A stretch of 24,857 nt of DNA from an uncultured Desulfobulbaceae bacterium (GTDB lineage Bacteria; Desulfobacterota; Desulfobulbia; Desulfobulbales; Desulfobulbaceae): assembly GCA_945787305.1 (NCBI GenBank), contig CALZIH010000008.1:1-24857 (forward strand), written 5' to 3'. A model generated the notes under the pieces. That model was not told the origin of the DNA. It did no database searches and was given only the letters and a program-made list of their open reading frames with translations. Below, in pieces: positions 14,151-23,637 of this stretch (its first letter is position 1; each line of letters opens with the position of its first letter). The position numbers and the translations under genes are program-made.

Positions 14151-15176
14151 ATGTCCCGCATTCTTCCTCTTGTTCTCTTTTCTCTCTGTTTATTGCTGCA
14201 AATCGTCCACGCTTCCACCGAATCCCAAAACGGACCGGTCTCTCTTCCGCCGGTACAGGTGCAGACCATAACGGTCAAACATGAAAACATCGACTCCCGA
14301 GTGGAGGTTGTTGGCACGGTGGAGGCCGTTGATCAAGCCGTTATTGCAACGAAAATTTCCGGAACCATAATAGACATTCCAGTGGTACTGGGTTCCACAG
14401 TGAGTCGGGGAGACCTGCTGGTCAAAATCAATGCCGACGAAATCTCGGCCCGTGTCCTGCAGGCACAAGCTCAACTTGCTCAGGCCGAGCGCAACCTGAA
14501 ACGGGAAGAAAAACTGCTCAAACAGAAAGCCTCAACCCAGGAAACGGTCAGATCCATGCGTGATCTGCTTGCGGTTGCTGAAGCCGGACACCGAGAGGCC
14601 GCAAGCATGTTGAGTTACACAACCATTACCGCACCGTTCTCCGGGGTCATTACCAAGAAAATTGCCAACAGTGGAGATCTGGCCACCCCCGGCACACCGC
14701 TGCTGCGCCTGGAAAACCCTGCACAGTTACAAGTGGTGGCCGCAATACCTGAATCGATCTCCCTACGAATCAGACTGGACGATCGGCTCTCTATTCAAAT
14801 CCCCGCCGATAACTCCACCCATGAGGGCATTGTCGCAGAAATTTCTCCGGTAATCAGCCCCCGATCTCGAACAGCAGAGATCAAAATCAACTTTAGCGAT
14901 ACGCCGTCGCTCCGCACCGGAATGTTTGCCCGGATCGGCCTCCCAGGGACCGAAACGACCACGCTGATGATTCCCCAGCAGGCCGTAGTGCCCTTTGGTC
15001 AATTGGAAAAAGTCTTTGTCGTCCAGCAGAAAAAAGCCCAGCTCAGGCTGGTTCGTACAGGCATGCGCACCAGGGGAATGGTTGAAATTCTTTCCGGCCT
15101 CCAGGCCGGTGAGCAGGTCGTCACTGATAACAACCGCCTGCTCGTCAGTGGCCAGCCCCTTATCACTGATAAGTAA
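14151..15176 (+). CDS. RND efflux periplasmic adaptor (membrane fusion protein)
   Basis: This 341-residue adaptor links the inner-membrane pump to the outer-membrane channel. The ATG at 14151 is chosen because a signal peptide (MSRILPLVLFSLCLLLQIVHA) follows at once and the TolC gene ends 4 bases before; the same frame stays open upstream inside the TolC gene but reads as shadow. Domains: first lipoyl half with VEAVDQAVIATKISGTI near residues 51-67, a hairpin of about 60 residues (LQAQAQLAQAERNLKREEKLL), second lipoyl half TITAPFSGVITKK, beta-barrel, and membrane-proximal domain ending GLQAGEQVVTDN. Helical hairpin length fits an RND adaptor. There is no lipobox, so it is probably soluble in the periplasm. 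Two bases separate it from the pump gene. Confidence 0.93.
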   Translation: MSRILPLVLFSLCLLLQIVHASTESQNGPVSLPPVQVQTITVKHENIDSRVEVVGTVEAVDQAVIATKISGTIIDIPVVLGSTVSRGDLLVKINADEISARVLQAQAQLAQAERNLKREEKLLKQKASTQETVRSMRDLLAVAEAGHREAASMLSYTTITAPFSGVITKKIANSGDLATPGTPLLRLENPAQLQVVAAIPESISLRIRLDDRLSIQIPADNSTHEGIVAEISPVISPRSRTAEIKINFSDTPSLRTGMFARIGLPGTETTTLMIPQQAVVPFGQLEKVFVVQQKKAQLRLVRTGMRTRGMVEILSGLQAGEQVVTDNNRLLVSGQPLITDK

Positions 15177-15178
15177 TC

Positions 15179-18100
15179 ATGGGATCTCTACCGGAACAAC
15201 ACCTGGGTTTTGCCGGCAAACTGGCCACCGTCTTTATTGAATCCAAGCTGACGCTGATCACCATCGTCGCCTCTCTGCTTCTGGGCATGCTGGCTATTTT
15301 CCTTCTTCCCAGAGAAGAGGAACCGCAGATCAAGGTGCCGATGATCGATGTCCTGGTATCCATGCCCGGCGCCACCCCTAAGGAGGTGGAAGAGCGGATC
15401 TCCATTCCCATGGAAAAGCTCCTCTATGAACTGCCCGGCATTGAGTATATCTATTCCACCTCCATGCCCGGCCAGTCGCTGTTGGTTGCCAGGTTTTTTG
15501 TTGGCGAGAAATTGGAAGATGCCATTGTCCGATTGAATCAAAAACTGGCCACCAACTTTGACCGCATTCCACACGGGGTCTCACCACCGCTCATAAAACC
15601 GCACACCATTGACGATGTTCCCATCTTGGCGCTGACCTTTCATTCCAAGAATTATGATCACTTTACGTTGCGGCGGCTGGCCGCCCAGGTGGATGATGAG
15701 ATCAAAAGCATTTTTGATGTCTCGGAGACGACGCTGATCGGTGGCACTCGCCGACAGATACGCATCCTTTTTGATCCACTGCAACTTGCCGCCCGTAACC
15801 TGTGCGCAAACGAGCTGATTTCCTCTTTACAACAGGCCAACCGGCAATCCATTGCCGGCAATCTTCTCTCTCTGAACCGGGAAATCCTCGTCCAGACCGG
15901 TACATTCCTGGCTTCAGCCGCTGAAATAGGAAGAATCGTTGTCGGGGTCTACGGTGCTAGCCCGGTCTATCTTGATGAGGTTGCCGAGCTCATAGATGGA
16001 CCGCAGGAACCGGACACTTATGTTCTTTTTGGCCAGGGAGAAGGCACACCGGAAGAAGCGGCAGTAACACTGTCTGTTGCCAAACGCCCCGGAGCCAACG
16101 CCGTTCATGTTGTGGAAACGATACTAAAGAAAGTGGAAAGTCTGAAAGGATCCATTATCCCGGAAGATATACAGGTCAGTATAACCCGCGACTATGGCGA
16201 GACCGCGGCCGAAAAATCCAACGAACTCCTCTACCATATGGGGATCGCCGTTATCGGGGTGGCGATACTCATTCTCTTATTCCTCGGTTGGCGCGAGTCG
16301 ACCATTGTCATGCTGGCCATTCCATCGACCCTTTCGCTGACCCTGCTTATTTTCTACCTGTACGGCTATACCTTAAACCGAATCACCCTGTTTGCGCTGA
16401 TCTTTTCCATCGGTATCCTGGTGGACGACGCCATTGTCGTGGTGGAAAATATCGTCCGCCATATGCGCTTGTCCCATAACAAATCACGGCCCCTGATTCC
16501 GGTTGCGATCGAAGCGGTTTCCGAAGTGGGCAACCCGACTATCCTTGCAACCTGGGCGGTTATCGCCGCCATCCTTCCCATGGCTTTTGTCGGTGGCCTG
16601 ATGGGGCCATATATGCGACCTATCCCTGTGGGTGCCTCGGCAGCAATGATCATTTCAATGTTTATTGCCTTCACCATTACTCCTTGGGCAGCAGTCCGTA
16701 TTCTCAAGAAGAAGTCCGAAGCCGAACACGTTCTTCCTGATCAGGAACCAGACAGCGACCACGCACCGGATGACGTTTTTACCCGACTCTACCACCGGGT
16801 CATGGACCCACTGCTGGCTCACGGTTCCTGGCGCCTGTTGTTTTTTGCCATTATCGTTGCCCTGCTGCTTGGCAGTTGTTCCATGGTTTATTTCAGTCTT
16901 GTCAAAGTCAAAATGCTGCCCTTTGACAACAAGTCAGAATTTCAGATCATTGTAAACATGCCCGAGGGCTCTACCCTGGAACATACTGTCAGTATAGCCC
17001 AGGAAATGGCGGACGTGGTCGGCCAGGAATCTGAAGTGATGAACTATCAAATTTATGCCGGTACCGCCTCACCCTACAACTTCAACGGGTTGGTCCGTCA
17101 TTACTTCATGCGCACAGGGCCGACTGTGGCCGACATCCAGGTCAACCTTCGCCCTAAGAGCGAACGCGACAAACAGAGCCATGATATAGCTAAACGAGTC
17201 CGCCCGGCGATTGCCGCCATTGCTGAAAAATACGGTGCAGCAGTGGCGGTGGCGGAAGTGCCGCCTGGACCACCGGTGCTGCAGACCCTGGTTGCTGAAA
17301 TCTATGGCGCCACCGACGATCAACGGGTGGCCCTGGCTGCAGCCGTTAAAGATATTTTTTCCAACACCGCCGGCGTGGTCGATATCGACTGGTACAGAGA
17401 AAAAGAACGAAACAAACTGGTCATCAGTGTAGATAAAGAAAAAGCTGCTTTACATGGCATCACCGAAGGAGCTATTAATCGGGCCGTCCAGATCGGATTG
17501 CATGGTGTCTCGGTAGACCTCTTCCATCAGCCTTCCGACAAAGAAGAAATTAATATCATTCTGCAATTACCGCTTGCGATGCGCGCCACCATTGACGGCC
17601 TGCTCAACATGTCGCTTCGTCCCCAGAATTCGCCCCAGGCACCGCTGGTCCCACTGAGGGAACTGGTACGGGTTGAAGAGCAACCGGTAGCACAGCCGAT
17701 CTACCGAAAAAACCTGAAACCGGTCACCTATGTAACCGGTGACGTGGCAGGGGCAGCGGAAAGTCCGGTCTATCCGATCCTGGAGATGAATAAGCAGCTG
17801 GCGGCTCTCGATGGCCGAGATTTCGGCGGCAGGAATGAAGATATTATTATCTATAATTTAAACCAACCGTTTACCGAAACTGAACCGGCCATAAAGTGGG
17901 ACGGTGAATGGCATATTACCTTGGAAGTCTTCCGTGATCTGGGCTTGGCCTTCTGTGTGGTCATGATCCTGATTTACATGCTGATGGTTGGCTGGTTCAA
18001 GGATTATATCACACCACTGGTGGTCATGGCCGCCATCCCTTTTTCCCTTATCGGCATTCTGCCTGCTCACTGGGCTTTGGGCGCATTCTTCACCGCGACC

Positions 18101-18415
18101 TCAATGATCGGTTTTATGGCCGGGGCCGGTATCGTTGTACGAAACTCCATTATCCTGGTCGATTTTATAGAGCTGCGCCGTAGTCATGGCCTCCCGCTTG
18201 CCGAAGCAGTGGTCGAGGCAGGGGCTGTCCGTTTTCGTCCCATGTTACTGACCGCGCTAGCCGTAGTTGTCGGTTCATCGGTTATCCTGGCCGATCCAAT
18301 CTTCCAAGGGCTGGCCATCTCGCTGATGTTCGGTGAAATCGCCAGCCTCCTCATCAGCCGGATGGCTGTGCCGGTACTGTATTTTATGATCAAGAAACCA
18401 CAAGAACAAAACTGA
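15179..18415 (+). CDS. RND efflux pump, inner-membrane permease (AcrB superfamily)
   Basis: This 1078-residue proton-driven pump has the full duplicated RND plan: TM1 at about 25-43, a first porter domain (LVSMPGATPKEVEERIS), TM2-6 at about 355-510, TM7 at about 563-585, a second porter domain, and TM8-12 to the end. The proton relay Asp pair is in GILVDDAIVVVEN (Asp416-Asp417). In TM10 the position of AcrB Lys940 is Arg988 in GIVVRNSIILVDF. The TM11 segment RFRPMLLTALA keeps the relay Arg and Thr. Length and sequence place it in the hydrophobe/amphiphile group rather than metal-ion exporters, which have a different TM4. It is the last gene of the TolC-adaptor-pump operon. Substrates cannot be predicted. 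Confidence 0.94.
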   Translation: MGSLPEQHLGFAGKLATVFIESKLTLITIVASLLLGMLAIFLLPREEEPQIKVPMIDVLVSMPGATPKEVEERISIPMEKLLYELPGIEYIYSTSMPGQSLLVARFFVGEKLEDAIVRLNQKLATNFDRIPHGVSPPLIKPHTIDDVPILALTFHSKNYDHFTLRRLAAQVDDEIKSIFDVSETTLIGGTRRQIRILFDPLQLAARNLCANELISSLQQANRQSIAGNLLSLNREILVQTGTFLASAAEIGRIVVGVYGASPVYLDEVAELIDGPQEPDTYVLFGQGEGTPEEAAVTLSVAKRPGANAVHVVETILKKVESLKGSIIPEDIQVSITRDYGETAAEKSNELLYHMGIAVIGVAILILLFLGWRESTIVMLAIPSTLSLTLLIFYLYGYTLNRITLFALIFSIGILVDDAIVVVENIVRHMRLSHNKSRPLIPVAIEAVSEVGNPTILATWAVIAAILPMAFVGGLMGPYMRPIPVGASAAMIISMFIAFTITPWAAVRILKKKSEAEHVLPDQEPDSDHAPDDVFTRLYHRVMDPLLAHGSWRLLFFAIIVALLLGSCSMVYFSLVKVKMLPFDNKSEFQIIVNMPEGSTLEHTVSIAQEMADVVGQESEVMNYQIYAGTASPYNFNGLVRHYFMRTGPTVADIQVNLRPKSERDKQSHDIAKRVRPAIAAIAEKYGAAVAVAEVPPGPPVLQTLVAEIYGATDDQRVALAAAVKDIFSNTAGVVDIDWYREKERNKLVISVDKEKAALHGITEGAINRAVQIGLHGVSVDLFHQPSDKEEINIILQLPLAMRATIDGLLNMSLRPQNSPQAPLVPLRELVRVEEQPVAQPIYRKNLKPVTYVTGDVAGAAESPVYPILEMNKQLAALDGRDFGGRNEDIIIYNLNQPFTETEPAIKWDGEWHITLEVFRDLGLAFCVVMILIYMLMVGWFKDYITPLVVMAAIPFSLIGILPAHWALGAFFTATSMIGFMAGAGIVVRNSIILVDFIELRRSHGLPLAEAVVEAGAVRFRPMLLTALAVVVGSSVILADPIFQGLAISLMFGEIASLLISRMAVPVLYFMIKKPQEQN

Positions 18416-18486
18416 ACCCGTTTGGACAGAAGCCTATGGACATAACCGCGCTCTGGATCCTGCTTGATTCAGTTAAAAACCAACCG

Positions 18487-18502
18487 GAGAGCAACCGCTC
18501 TC
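18487..18502. terminator. Hairpin between convergent pump and cyclase genes
   Basis: GAGAGC (18487-18492) and GCTCTC (18497-18502) form a perfect stem on an AACC loop, 70 bases after the pump stop. A second stem, TTCTGC/GCAGAA (18547-18563 with TGATT loop), lies just before the cyclase stop. Neither has a T-run, so either could be a weak or Rho-assisted terminator. Confidence 0.3.
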
Positions 18503-18565
18503 TGGAACAGGGACTGCTCTCACTCTTTGGCTATGCAGCTCTTTACTTCTGCTGATTGCAGAAAA

Positions 18566-20566
18566 CTAACCACCAACCACTCTATTACGACCCGACTCCT
18601 TTGCTTCATACAGTGCGTCATCAACCCGTTTCAGCAACTCGTCGACAGTGTAACCTTCCTCCATATGCGTAACGCCAATGCTCACCGTCAGATGACCCGC
18701 TCCTGTAAATGTATGTTCGCTAATTCTCCGCCGCAATCGCTCCCCTAAGGAAAGAGCCATGTCCAGATCCGCCTGAGGCAGTAGTACCATAAACTCCTCA
18801 CCACCCCAGCGGGCAAGGACATCCGAGTGGCGGATTGTCTCCATACTTAACTGCACCACCTCAATGAGAACCTGGTCGCCGACATCATGGCCGTAGTTGT
18901 CATTGACAGTCTTAAAATGATCGAGATCAAACATGAGCAGACAAAATGATTCTCCATAGCGTCCCACCCTTTTCATTTCCCTGGAGAGAAGATCCATAAA
19001 CATCCGCCGGTTGAATGCTCCGGTGAGGGGATCGGTGGTAGAGAGGTGCCGCAGCTTTTCCTCCGTCTCCTTGAGCACGGTAATATCACGATTGGTCGTC
19101 CGCCTTCCACGCCAAACACCATCTTCAGAAAATACAGACTGACATTTATGCCATATCCAGCGGATATCTCCGTCCTTACGGTGTATACGAAAAATCATTT
19201 CTGCCGGCCCGCTATGCTCCCTGTTGAGTTGCTGGTGGTGGCGAAGAAAACCCTCCTTGTCATCGACGTGAATAATGGAGCTAAAAAATGCAGGATCCCG
19301 ATAAAATACTTCTCTTGGGTAGCCGCTTATCTCCTCACAACTGGGAGTAATATACAAATACTGACCATCGGGCCCACGCCAGGCATCCCAATCAATTGAA
19401 AATTCGGCCATGGTCTGAAACTTTTCTTCACTCGACTGCAACTGCTCAAGACTGTCTGCCAGATCACGGCGCCCACGGGCTAACAGACTCTGCAAACGTT
19501 TCGTTCCTAAATGAAAACTGAAATACAGCAGTACTTCGATCAAAATATAAGCAAACAGCCCAAAGAAAATGTTGTTTTTGAGACTACGGCTAAACTGTTG
19601 CATATCCTTGCTTACATTTTGCCAGGCAATGATACTACCGGCAGGTGGCAAGGTATGATTCTGTAAGCCTTCAAAATCATAGAGAGGAAAGCGAACAATC
19701 AGGTGCGGAACCGTTTCCAGGTTAACCACTTTCATGGCAAGATCCGAACCGGCCGGCAACAAACCTTTGCGCAAGAGGGTTGTAATAGCCGCTCCGGTGG
19801 TCGCCTCCGGCACCAATCCGGATATCGGCGGATTCATCTGTAAGAAACTCTGCAACTGCTCTGGCCGGACATTAGCCTCAAGATGCTCGACGGCAAGTAA
19901 AACCGCCATGCCGACATGCCGGGTTCGTGCTGCATTTTCAAGCGTATTTTGATATGAGGTACCGGCTTCCAGGGCACCAATGTATATATCCTTTTCCCTT
20001 TGCGGATCATCGACAAAGACCGGAACCACCCCACGAATGCCTGAAAAGATTCGCCCCGATTCGAAACCGGCCACCGGCTGACGTGTCCGGTTGACCATTA
20101 CTGCAGTATGCCTGACCGCATCCACACGGTCACCGAATGACTCCGGTGCATGAACCCGAAGAAATGACAATGATCCGGGGGCAAGAAGAAAATGCAGCTG
20201 CCGAAGATCAGAGTTGCCGGCCAGGCTGTCTCGATAGATTGCTGCACGTTGATACAGCGCCTGTCGAATAGCCGCCGCCCGAATCCCGCCTGTATCGTCG
20301 CTTTGTGCAGCAACTGCCTCTTTAGCGGCAAGAAAGAGGTGCTGAATCTCTGTGTCGGCCGCAATGCAGGTGGCCAGCTGAACCATTCGCTGCTCGGTAG
20401 CATGTTGGGCCTGCAGGAAAGCAGCTTCAACCTCTTTACCAATCATAGCCAACCGGCTATCCAGGGCACTTTTCGAAGAGTAATAATTTATCAGGATGAA
20501 GACGGCATCAAAACCGGCTAACAGCAAGCTGAACAAAAGAAAAACGAGTATTGACTTCCTTTTCAT
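18566..20566 (-). CDS. Membrane diguanylate cyclase: dCache - PAS - GGDEF
   Basis: This 666-residue sensor makes c-di-GMP from GTP. TM1 is at about 5-27 and TM2 at about 332-352; between them a periplasmic double-Cache domain holds LRVHAPESFGDRVDAVRHT and GFESGRIFSGIRGVVPVF, which match the dCache_3 type. A short coiled coil (about 355-382) leads to a PAS domain (about 383-500; ITPSCEEISGYPREV, DIRWIWHKCQSV), then GGDEF from about 505. The active loop is GGEEF at 588-592, with metal-binding FDLDHFK at 546-552. The inhibitory site RxxD is present as RHSD at 579-582, so product feedback is likely. No EAL domain follows. It is encoded alone on the minus strand, convergent with the efflux operon. 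The periplasmic ligand is unknown. Confidence 0.94.
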   Translation of the reverse strand: MKRKSILVFLLFSLLLAGFDAVFILINYYSSKSALDSRLAMIGKEVEAAFLQAQHATEQRMVQLATCIAADTEIQHLFLAAKEAVAAQSDDTGGIRAAAIRQALYQRAAIYRDSLAGNSDLRQLHFLLAPGSLSFLRVHAPESFGDRVDAVRHTAVMVNRTRQPVAGFESGRIFSGIRGVVPVFVDDPQREKDIYIGALEAGTSYQNTLENAARTRHVGMAVLLAVEHLEANVRPEQLQSFLQMNPPISGLVPEATTGAAITTLLRKGLLPAGSDLAMKVVNLETVPHLIVRFPLYDFEGLQNHTLPPAGSIIAWQNVSKDMQQFSRSLKNNIFFGLFAYILIEVLLYFSFHLGTKRLQSLLARGRRDLADSLEQLQSSEEKFQTMAEFSIDWDAWRGPDGQYLYITPSCEEISGYPREVFYRDPAFFSSIIHVDDKEGFLRHHQQLNREHSGPAEMIFRIHRKDGDIRWIWHKCQSVFSEDGVWRGRRTTNRDITVLKETEEKLRHLSTTDPLTGAFNRRMFMDLLSREMKRVGRYGESFCLLMFDLDHFKTVNDNYGHDVGDQVLIEVVQLSMETIRHSDVLARWGGEEFMVLLPQADLDMALSLGERLRRRISEHTFTGAGHLTVSIGVTHMEEGYTVDELLKRVDDALYEAKESGRNRVVGG

Positions 20567-20693
20567 CTGCCTACCTATGTGGTCTTTTTCTCTCTAAACT
20601 CTTATTCCTATTGCGCATACTATGTCTCAACCAACTGGATAGCAAGCACTATTCATAACAAGCCTTCGAGTGGACAGAGAACATACTTTATTG

Positions 20694-20722
20694 TTGTACA
20701 ATCGGGCAAGCTATGGGATACT
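20694..20722 (+). promoter_or_regulatory. Possible sigma-70 promoter for rlmKL
   Basis: TTGTAC, a 17-base spacer and GATACT resemble -35 and -10 boxes with two or fewer mismatches each. It would leave a leader of about 185 bases containing both TTCAAGG repeats. Confidence 0.35.
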
Positions 20723-20746
20723 TTCGCTAATTTACATTGTATACTC

Positions 20747-20762
20747 TTCAAGGTGCCTTGAA
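20747..20762. repeat. Inverted repeat TTCAAGG-TG-CCTTGAA (copy 1)
   Basis: Seven-base arms are perfect complements around a TG centre, an operator-like palindrome. A degenerate second copy, TTCAAGGTAGCCTTCAA, lies at about 20879-20895, just before the rlmKL start. They could be protein-binding sites or RNA hairpins in the leader. Confidence 0.4.
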
Positions 20763-20878
20763 AAATTAGGGTTTTCGTTCAAAGTCAAGGCATGCGAATA
20801 ATTTTACCACAGGCATATGGTTGATATTCCGAGGATAAAATTATGAGCATAACGTAGGAGTTGGGCGAAAATACAATT

Positions 20879-20895
20879 TTTCAAGGTAGCCTTCA
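20879..20895. repeat. Inverted repeat TTCAAGG-TAG-CCTTCAA (copy 2, imperfect)
   Basis: This copy matches the first repeat except for one extra central base and one G-to-C change in the right arm. It lies 20 bases upstream of the TTG start of rlmKL, where a bound protein or hairpin could affect translation. Confidence 0.35.
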
Positions 20896-20914
20896 ATCAG
20901 CGCACGGTTAATCA

Positions 20915-23116
20915 TTGGCAACAATCAGACGTAAACGAAAAACGACCAGTAACGCTCCACGTTATACCGCCACCTGCAGTGCCGGCATGGAAAACCTGGT
21001 TAAGGCTGAAATCGAAAGTTTTGGCGGAAAAGATGTCACGACCAGTCCCGGAGCGGTTTCCTGGAACGGCAGTCTTGAATCTGCATACCGGGCCTGTCTC
21101 TGGTCACGATTTTCTTCACGCATTCTGCACCGGATCGCAGTCTTTGATGCCCCTGATACTGACACCCTGTATCGTCATATTAACGGCATTGAATGGGATA
21201 TTCATTTTGATCCTACCACAACCTTTGCGGTCTATTGTACGCTTTCCGGCGATTCGCCCATCACCCACAGTCATTATGCCTCATTACGGGTAAAAGACGG
21301 CGTCGTTGACTATTTTCGCTCACGCACAGGGAAACGACCGGACATTGACGTTCATCGCCCCGGTATTCGTCTGAACCTACATATAAAGGGCACCAGGGCA
21401 AGCCTGGCCATAGACCTTTCCGGTGACAGCCTGCACCGCAGGGGTTATAGAGAACAGGGCGGGCTGGCGCCACTCAAAGAAACCCTGGCCGCGGCCATTG
21501 CCAGTCTCAGTGGGGTGGATACACATTTTCCTGCCGACACTGTCCTGCTCGATCCAATGTGCGGTTCCGGCACCCTGCTTATTGAAGCCGCTCTTCTTCT
21601 CAGTGACTCTGCCCCAGGACTGCAGCGAAAGACCTTTGGCTTCATGTTTTGGAAGCGGCACAGTCGAAAAATATGGGAAAAACTGGTTGAGGAAGCCCTG
21701 GAACGCGAGAGTGCGGGACATGCCCGCCCATGGCCGCAAATCATAGGGTATGACGCCGACCCAAAAGCCGTGGCTGCAGCAAGAAACAACGTTGAACGGG
21801 CCGGTCTTGCAGATGCCATCACCATTAAACAGGCGCAGCTTGCCCGTCTACGTTGCCCGAAAAAAAAAGGGCTGTTGATCACCAACCCACCGTATGGCGA
21901 ACGATTATCTGAAAAGGAAGCGGTCAAATACCTCTACCGCTTTTTAGGTCGTCGATTTGCAGCCGATTTCCCCAGTTGGAGAATGGGATTCTTTTCGGCC
22001 AATCCGGATCTCGCCGACATGCTGGGCCTGAGCATGACTGGACGTCATTCCCTGTACAATGGTCCGATCAAATGCCGATTACTGGTCGGTGACTGGAAAG
22101 AGCACACAGAACACCCGAAGCAGGGATGGCAGCTATCCGATGAGAAAATAAATGGTGCCGGCAGCGATCTTGCCAACCGCTTGCAAAAGAACTGGGAACA
22201 ACTGCTTCCCTGGGCGATAAAAAATCACGTCAGCTGCTTTCGCCTCTACGATGCTGACATGCCGGAATACAATCTGGCCATTGACTTCTACGACAGGTGG
22301 GTACATGTTCAGGAGTACGCTCCACCAAAGACCATTGCACCTGAAAAAGCCGCTGAACGTTTCAATACCACCCTACAGGTTCTTAAACAATTGTTTTCGC
22401 TTGAACGCAGTCAACTGTTCATCAAGACCAGAAAACAGCAGAAAGGAAAAAAACAATACCAGAAGAAAAAAGGGGCTGGAAAGCTATTTGAAGTGCATGA
22501 AGGGGGCGCTCGTTTTTTGGTGAACTTCACTGACTATCTTGACACCGGCCTCTTTATTGATCACCGAAAAACCAGGGCTCGCATCGGCAGCCTCGTCCAA
22601 GGCAAAACATTCCTCAACCTGTTCGGCTACACCGGTTCAGCCACTGTCTACGCCGCCATGAACGGAGCGACATCCACCACCACGGTGGACATTTCCGAAA
22701 ACTACCTGGGACGCACACTGGCCAACCTCTCGCTCAATGGTTTCGGAGGGCCCCTCCATACCGTCGTCGAGGCGGATTGCCTGCAATGGCTCAAAAAGGA
22801 ACGTCAACGATACGGCCTGATCTTTGTCGACCCACCCACTTTTTCCAATGCCCGCCACCGGGAGCAGACTTTTTCAGTACAGGACGACCATGAAGAACTC
22901 CTCCAGCTGGCCATGCAGCGGTTATCTCAAAATGGTCTCCTTATCTTTTCCACAAATTTCAGAAAATTCTCCCTCTCAGAAGAGCTCTCTCAAGAATTTG
23001 ACGTCCTGGAGATAACCGAGCAAACCATTCCCAGGGATTTCAAACAAAAGGGTCATATTCACCGCTCTTTTGAGTTCCGTCACCGCCAGAAGAACCTGGA
23101 AGAAGGAGCAGCATGA
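20915..23116 (+). CDS. rlmL: Fused 23S rRNA methyltransferase RlmKL
   Basis: This 733-residue protein joins the two enzymes that methylate 23S rRNA in helix 74 (in E. coli, m2G2445 by the N-terminal half and m7G2069 by the C-terminal half; E. coli RlmKL is 702 residues). The N-terminal half has a THUMP domain (about 18-165; YTATCSAGMENLVKAEIE), SAM motif DPMCGSGT at 213-220 and catalytic NPPYGERL at 324-331. The C-terminal half has a HRKTR segment at 550-554, SAM motif NLFGYTGSATVYAA at 568-581 and VDPPTFSN at 638-645. The start is TTG at 20915: a TAA stands in frame 6 bases upstream, and the next Met (residue 25) would cut into THUMP. No clear ribosome binding site precedes it. Its stop overlaps the Nudix start (ATGA). 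Confidence 0.94.
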   Translation: MATIRRKRKTTSNAPRYTATCSAGMENLVKAEIESFGGKDVTTSPGAVSWNGSLESAYRACLWSRFSSRILHRIAVFDAPDTDTLYRHINGIEWDIHFDPTTTFAVYCTLSGDSPITHSHYASLRVKDGVVDYFRSRTGKRPDIDVHRPGIRLNLHIKGTRASLAIDLSGDSLHRRGYREQGGLAPLKETLAAAIASLSGVDTHFPADTVLLDPMCGSGTLLIEAALLLSDSAPGLQRKTFGFMFWKRHSRKIWEKLVEEALERESAGHARPWPQIIGYDADPKAVAAARNNVERAGLADAITIKQAQLARLRCPKKKGLLITNPPYGERLSEKEAVKYLYRFLGRRFAADFPSWRMGFFSANPDLADMLGLSMTGRHSLYNGPIKCRLLVGDWKEHTEHPKQGWQLSDEKINGAGSDLANRLQKNWEQLLPWAIKNHVSCFRLYDADMPEYNLAIDFYDRWVHVQEYAPPKTIAPEKAAERFNTTLQVLKQLFSLERSQLFIKTRKQQKGKKQYQKKKGAGKLFEVHEGGARFLVNFTDYLDTGLFIDHRKTRARIGSLVQGKTFLNLFGYTGSATVYAAMNGATSTTTVDISENYLGRTLANLSLNGFGGPLHTVVEADCLQWLKKERQRYGLIFVDPPTFSNARHREQTFSVQDDHEELLQLAMQRLSQNGLLIFSTNFRKFSLSEELSQEFDVLEITEQTIPRDFKQKGHIHRSFEFRHRQKNLEEGAA

Positions 23117-23634
23117 CCAATCCGGCCCGGGAAATAATTCAGCTTGTCGACCAAGACAACCTTGAGATTGCCGCTGTCGCCCGCCAAATCATGCGCGAAC
23201 AGCAACTCATTCACCGGGCCTCATACATCCTTGTCTTCAACCGGGCGGGAGAACTCTTTGTCCAAAAACGGACCAAGAACAAAGATATCTATCCAGGGCA
23301 TTGGGATGTGGCAGCCGGGGGGGTGGTTTTGGCTGATGAGAGCTACGAGCACTCAGCCGTTCGGGAACTTGAAGAAGAACTTGGAGTCAGAGGGAAACTA
23401 AAATTTCTTTTTGACCAGTATTATGAAGATGCAGACAACCGGGTCTGGGGACGTATTTTTTCCTGCACCCACGAGGGGCCGTTTACCCTCCAGCAAGAAG
23501 AAGTGGAAGATGGTTGTTTCATGAGCATCCAGGCTGCCATGAGCCTCAGTGAACAAGAACCCTTTACCCCTGATGGAAAACTGCTGCTTGAGCAGTTGCA
23601 CAACAACGGAAACCACGAAGAGAAGACAATATGA
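23113..23634 (+). CDS. Nudix hydrolase, YfcD-like
   Basis: This 173-residue protein has a full Nudix box at 70-92 (G-x5-E-x7-REUxEExGU, with RELEEELGV at 84-92), whose glutamates bind the metal for pyrophosphate cleavage. The N-terminal part, HRASYILVFNRAGELFVQKR, and the KDIYPGHWDVAAGG run before the box resemble the YfcD branch, which is related to isopentenyl-diphosphate isomerase. The substrate is unknown; candidates are nucleoside diphosphate derivatives. It overlaps the end of rlmKL by 4 bases and PilZ starts 3 bases after its stop, so the three genes are probably one transcript. It is cytoplasmic with no signal peptide. Confidence 0.9.
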   Translation: MTNPAREIIQLVDQDNLEIAAVARQIMREQQLIHRASYILVFNRAGELFVQKRTKNKDIYPGHWDVAAGGVVLADESYEHSAVRELEEELGVRGKLKFLFDQYYEDADNRVWGRIFSCTHEGPFTLQQEEVEDGCFMSIQAAMSLSEQEPFTPDGKLLLEQLHNNGNHEEKTI

Positions 23635-23637
23635 ATT

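Larger units (their letters stand above)
20567..20914. other. Intergenic region between divergent cyclase and rlmKL genes
   Basis: This AT-rich gap of about 350 bases holds no convincing gene. It contains a possible plus-strand promoter, TTGTAC (20694-20699) with GATACT (20717-20722) at 17 bases spacing, and two related inverted repeats listed separately. A short open frame at 20579-20761 has no ribosome binding site and is taken as chance. Confidence 0.5.
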
